From Microbacterium sorbitolivorans (lineage in GTDB: Bacteria; Actinomycetota; Actinomycetes; Actinomycetales; Microbacteriaceae), in the NCBI RefSeq assembly GCF_003327285.1, contig NZ_KZ848473.1, forward strand, positions 124,001 to 188,000: DNA of 64,000 nt. The letters are read 5' to 3'. The first letter of the stretch is position 1. Every line of letters starts with the position of its first letter. A program made the translations under genes and the position numbers. The notes under the pieces are model-generated. The model was given only the letters and a program-made list of their open reading frames with translations. It made no database searches and was not told where the DNA came from. Of this stretch, positions 62,932-64,000 are shown piece after piece.

Positions 62932-64000
62932 CCTCGCGGCTCTCCTCGCTCACCAGCTGGCACGCCGACTGGAAGGGGCTCAAGGTCGCGGTCCTGGGCC
63001 TGGGCGCCGCCGGCTTCTCTGCCGCCGACACCCTCACCGAGCTCGGCGCGCAGGTGCTCGTCGTCACGGAACACGCGCCCGACGAATACGCCCGCCTGCT
63101 GCCGGTCATCGGCGCGCAGCTGATCGAGACCGACCGCGAGAAGGTCGCGCCGACGGTCGAGGGCTTCGCCCCCGACGTCATCGTGGCCTCGCCGGGCTTT
63201 GCGCCGTCGCACCCCGCGGTGCGCTGGGCGATCGAGTCGGCCACCCCGCTGTGGGGCGACGTCGAGCTCGCGTGGCGCGTCCGCGACAAGGTCGTGCGCG
63301 AAGACGGCACGCCCGCCGAATGGATCCTCGTCACCGGCACCGCCGGGAAGACGACGACCGTCGAGCTCGCCTCGCTGATGCTCGTCGAGGGTGGCCTGCG
63401 CGCCGCCCCGTGCGGGGCGAACGGCGTTCCGGTTCTCGACGCCGTGCGCGACCCCGCCGGCTTCGACGCGTTCGTCGTCGAGCTCTCGAGCGCGCAACTC
63501 TGGTACCTCGGCCTCGCGCGCGAGGAGGGCGCGCCGCGCCCGCTCGCGAGCGTGTGCCTGAACCTCGGCGAGGTGCAGCTCGACTGGCACGAGAGCGAGG
63601 CGCAGTACCGCGACGCGAAGGCCGTCGTCTACCGCCACACCCGCATCGCCTGCGTCTACAACAAGCACGACGCCGCGACCATGCGCATGGTCGAGGACGC
63701 CGACGTGACCGAGGGCGCCCGCGCCGTCGGCATCGACCTCGGCGTGCCCGGCCCGAGCGACCTCGGCATCGTCGACGGGATCCTCGCGGATCGCGCGTTC
63801 GTCGAGAACCGGCGCACCTCCGCCGCCGAGCTGACGACCCTCGAGCACCTCGCCTCGCGCGGCCTGCTCGCGCCCGAGCTCGTGCTCGACGTGCTGGCGG
63901 CCGCGGCGCTGTCGCGGTCGATGGGCGTAGAACCCGCGTCGATCCATCGGGCGCTTGAGGGCGTCGAGTATGGTCAGCGGGGTCAGGTCACGGCCGAGCG
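62928..64000 (+). CDS. murD: UDP-N-acetylmuramoylalanine--D-glutamate ligase, 3' end missing
   Basis: At least 357 residues are visible; the frame runs off the right edge. It adds D-Glu to UDP-MurNAc-L-Ala. The N-terminal domain has VAVLGLGAAGFSAADTL (about 24-40), and the ATP loop is TGTAGKTTT near 134. Most MurD proteins have Asn where this one has Ala (G-T-N-G-K-T); the Lys-Thr core is kept. Starts with an ATGA overlap with mraY; an in-frame ATG 15 bp upstream is possible. Confidence 0.93.
   Translation, partial: MTSRLSSLTSWHADWKGLKVAVLGLGAAGFSAADTLTELGAQVLVVTEHAPDEYARLLPVIGAQLIETDREKVAPTVEGFAPDVIVASPGFAPSHPAVRWAIESATPLWGDVELAWRVRDKVVREDGTPAEWILVTGTAGKTTTVELASLMLVEGGLRAAPCGANGVPVLDAVRDPAGFDAFVVELSSAQLWYLGLAREEGAPRPLASVCLNLGEVQLDWHESEAQYRDAKAVVYRHTRIACVYNKHDAATMRMVEDADVTEGARAVGIDLGVPGPSDLGIVDGILADRAFVENRRTSAAELTTLEHLASRGLLAPELVLDVLAAAALSRSMGVEPASIHRALEGVEYGQRGQVTAE

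Overview
The window is a 64 kb chromosomal piece of a high-G+C Gram-positive bacterium, most likely of the family Microbacteriaceae (Microbacterium, Leucobacter or a relative). G+C is roughly two thirds. The gene order garA / ftsR / merR, then fadD / plsC / aroG / pknL / Rv2175c-like / idsA / DUF3040 / mraZ / rsmH / ftsL / ftsI / murF / mraY / murD matches the order known in Mycobacterium and other actinobacteria. No tRNA, rRNA, IS element, prophage or CRISPR array was found. The window cuts a gene at each end: a type ISP restriction-modification enzyme at the left and murD at the right.

The left third is accessory. From 1 to 8.1 kb it holds the restriction-modification enzyme, a DEDDh exonuclease with a BRCT domain, an HNH endonuclease, a GNAT acetyltransferase and a TetR regulator. 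From 8.2 to 18.5 kb lies a coherent locus: a family 5 solute-binding lipoprotein, its permeases and ATPases, a serine hydrolase, a DUF1593 hydrolase-like protein and, convergent, a secreted rhamnogalacturonan lyase (PL11). I read this as a candidate plant-polysaccharide uptake and degradation locus. From 18.7 to 24 kb there are a WGR-like protein, an MFS drug exporter with its TetR, a flavin reductase-like protein, a DUF4192-like protein and an AbiEi/DUF559-type protein.

The middle (24 to 42 kb) holds pgi, a flavin reductase, a membrane fatty-acid desaturase, aminopeptidase N, a TetR gene divergent from cydDC, ftsEX-smpB, a prepilin peptidase, a YihY-type membrane protein, a CYTH protein, lpdA and a CopC-domain protein. 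Its gaps carry tandem arrays of palindromic units with periods of 82, 63 and 57 bp. A further triple hairpin array of 59/60 bp period lies at 44.1 kb.

The right third (42 to 64 kb) is core: garA-ftsR-merR signalling and regulation, an orphan ParA back-to-back with a MinD-like ATPase that carries a very long acidic N-terminus, def, lipid activation and acylation (fadD, plsC), entry into aromatic biosynthesis (aroG), the PASTA kinase pknL with its Rv2175c-like neighbour, a prenyl synthase, and the dcw cell-division and wall cluster from mraZ to murD, mostly with ATGA-type overlaps.

Three sequence-level signals run through the window. The palindrome GGATCC is greatly over-represented in all reading frames. 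At least fifteen genes have a -10-like hexamer ending 6 or 7 nt before the start codon, the signature of leaderless transcripts. Several intergenic gaps are filled by tandem palindromic arrays rather than by genes.
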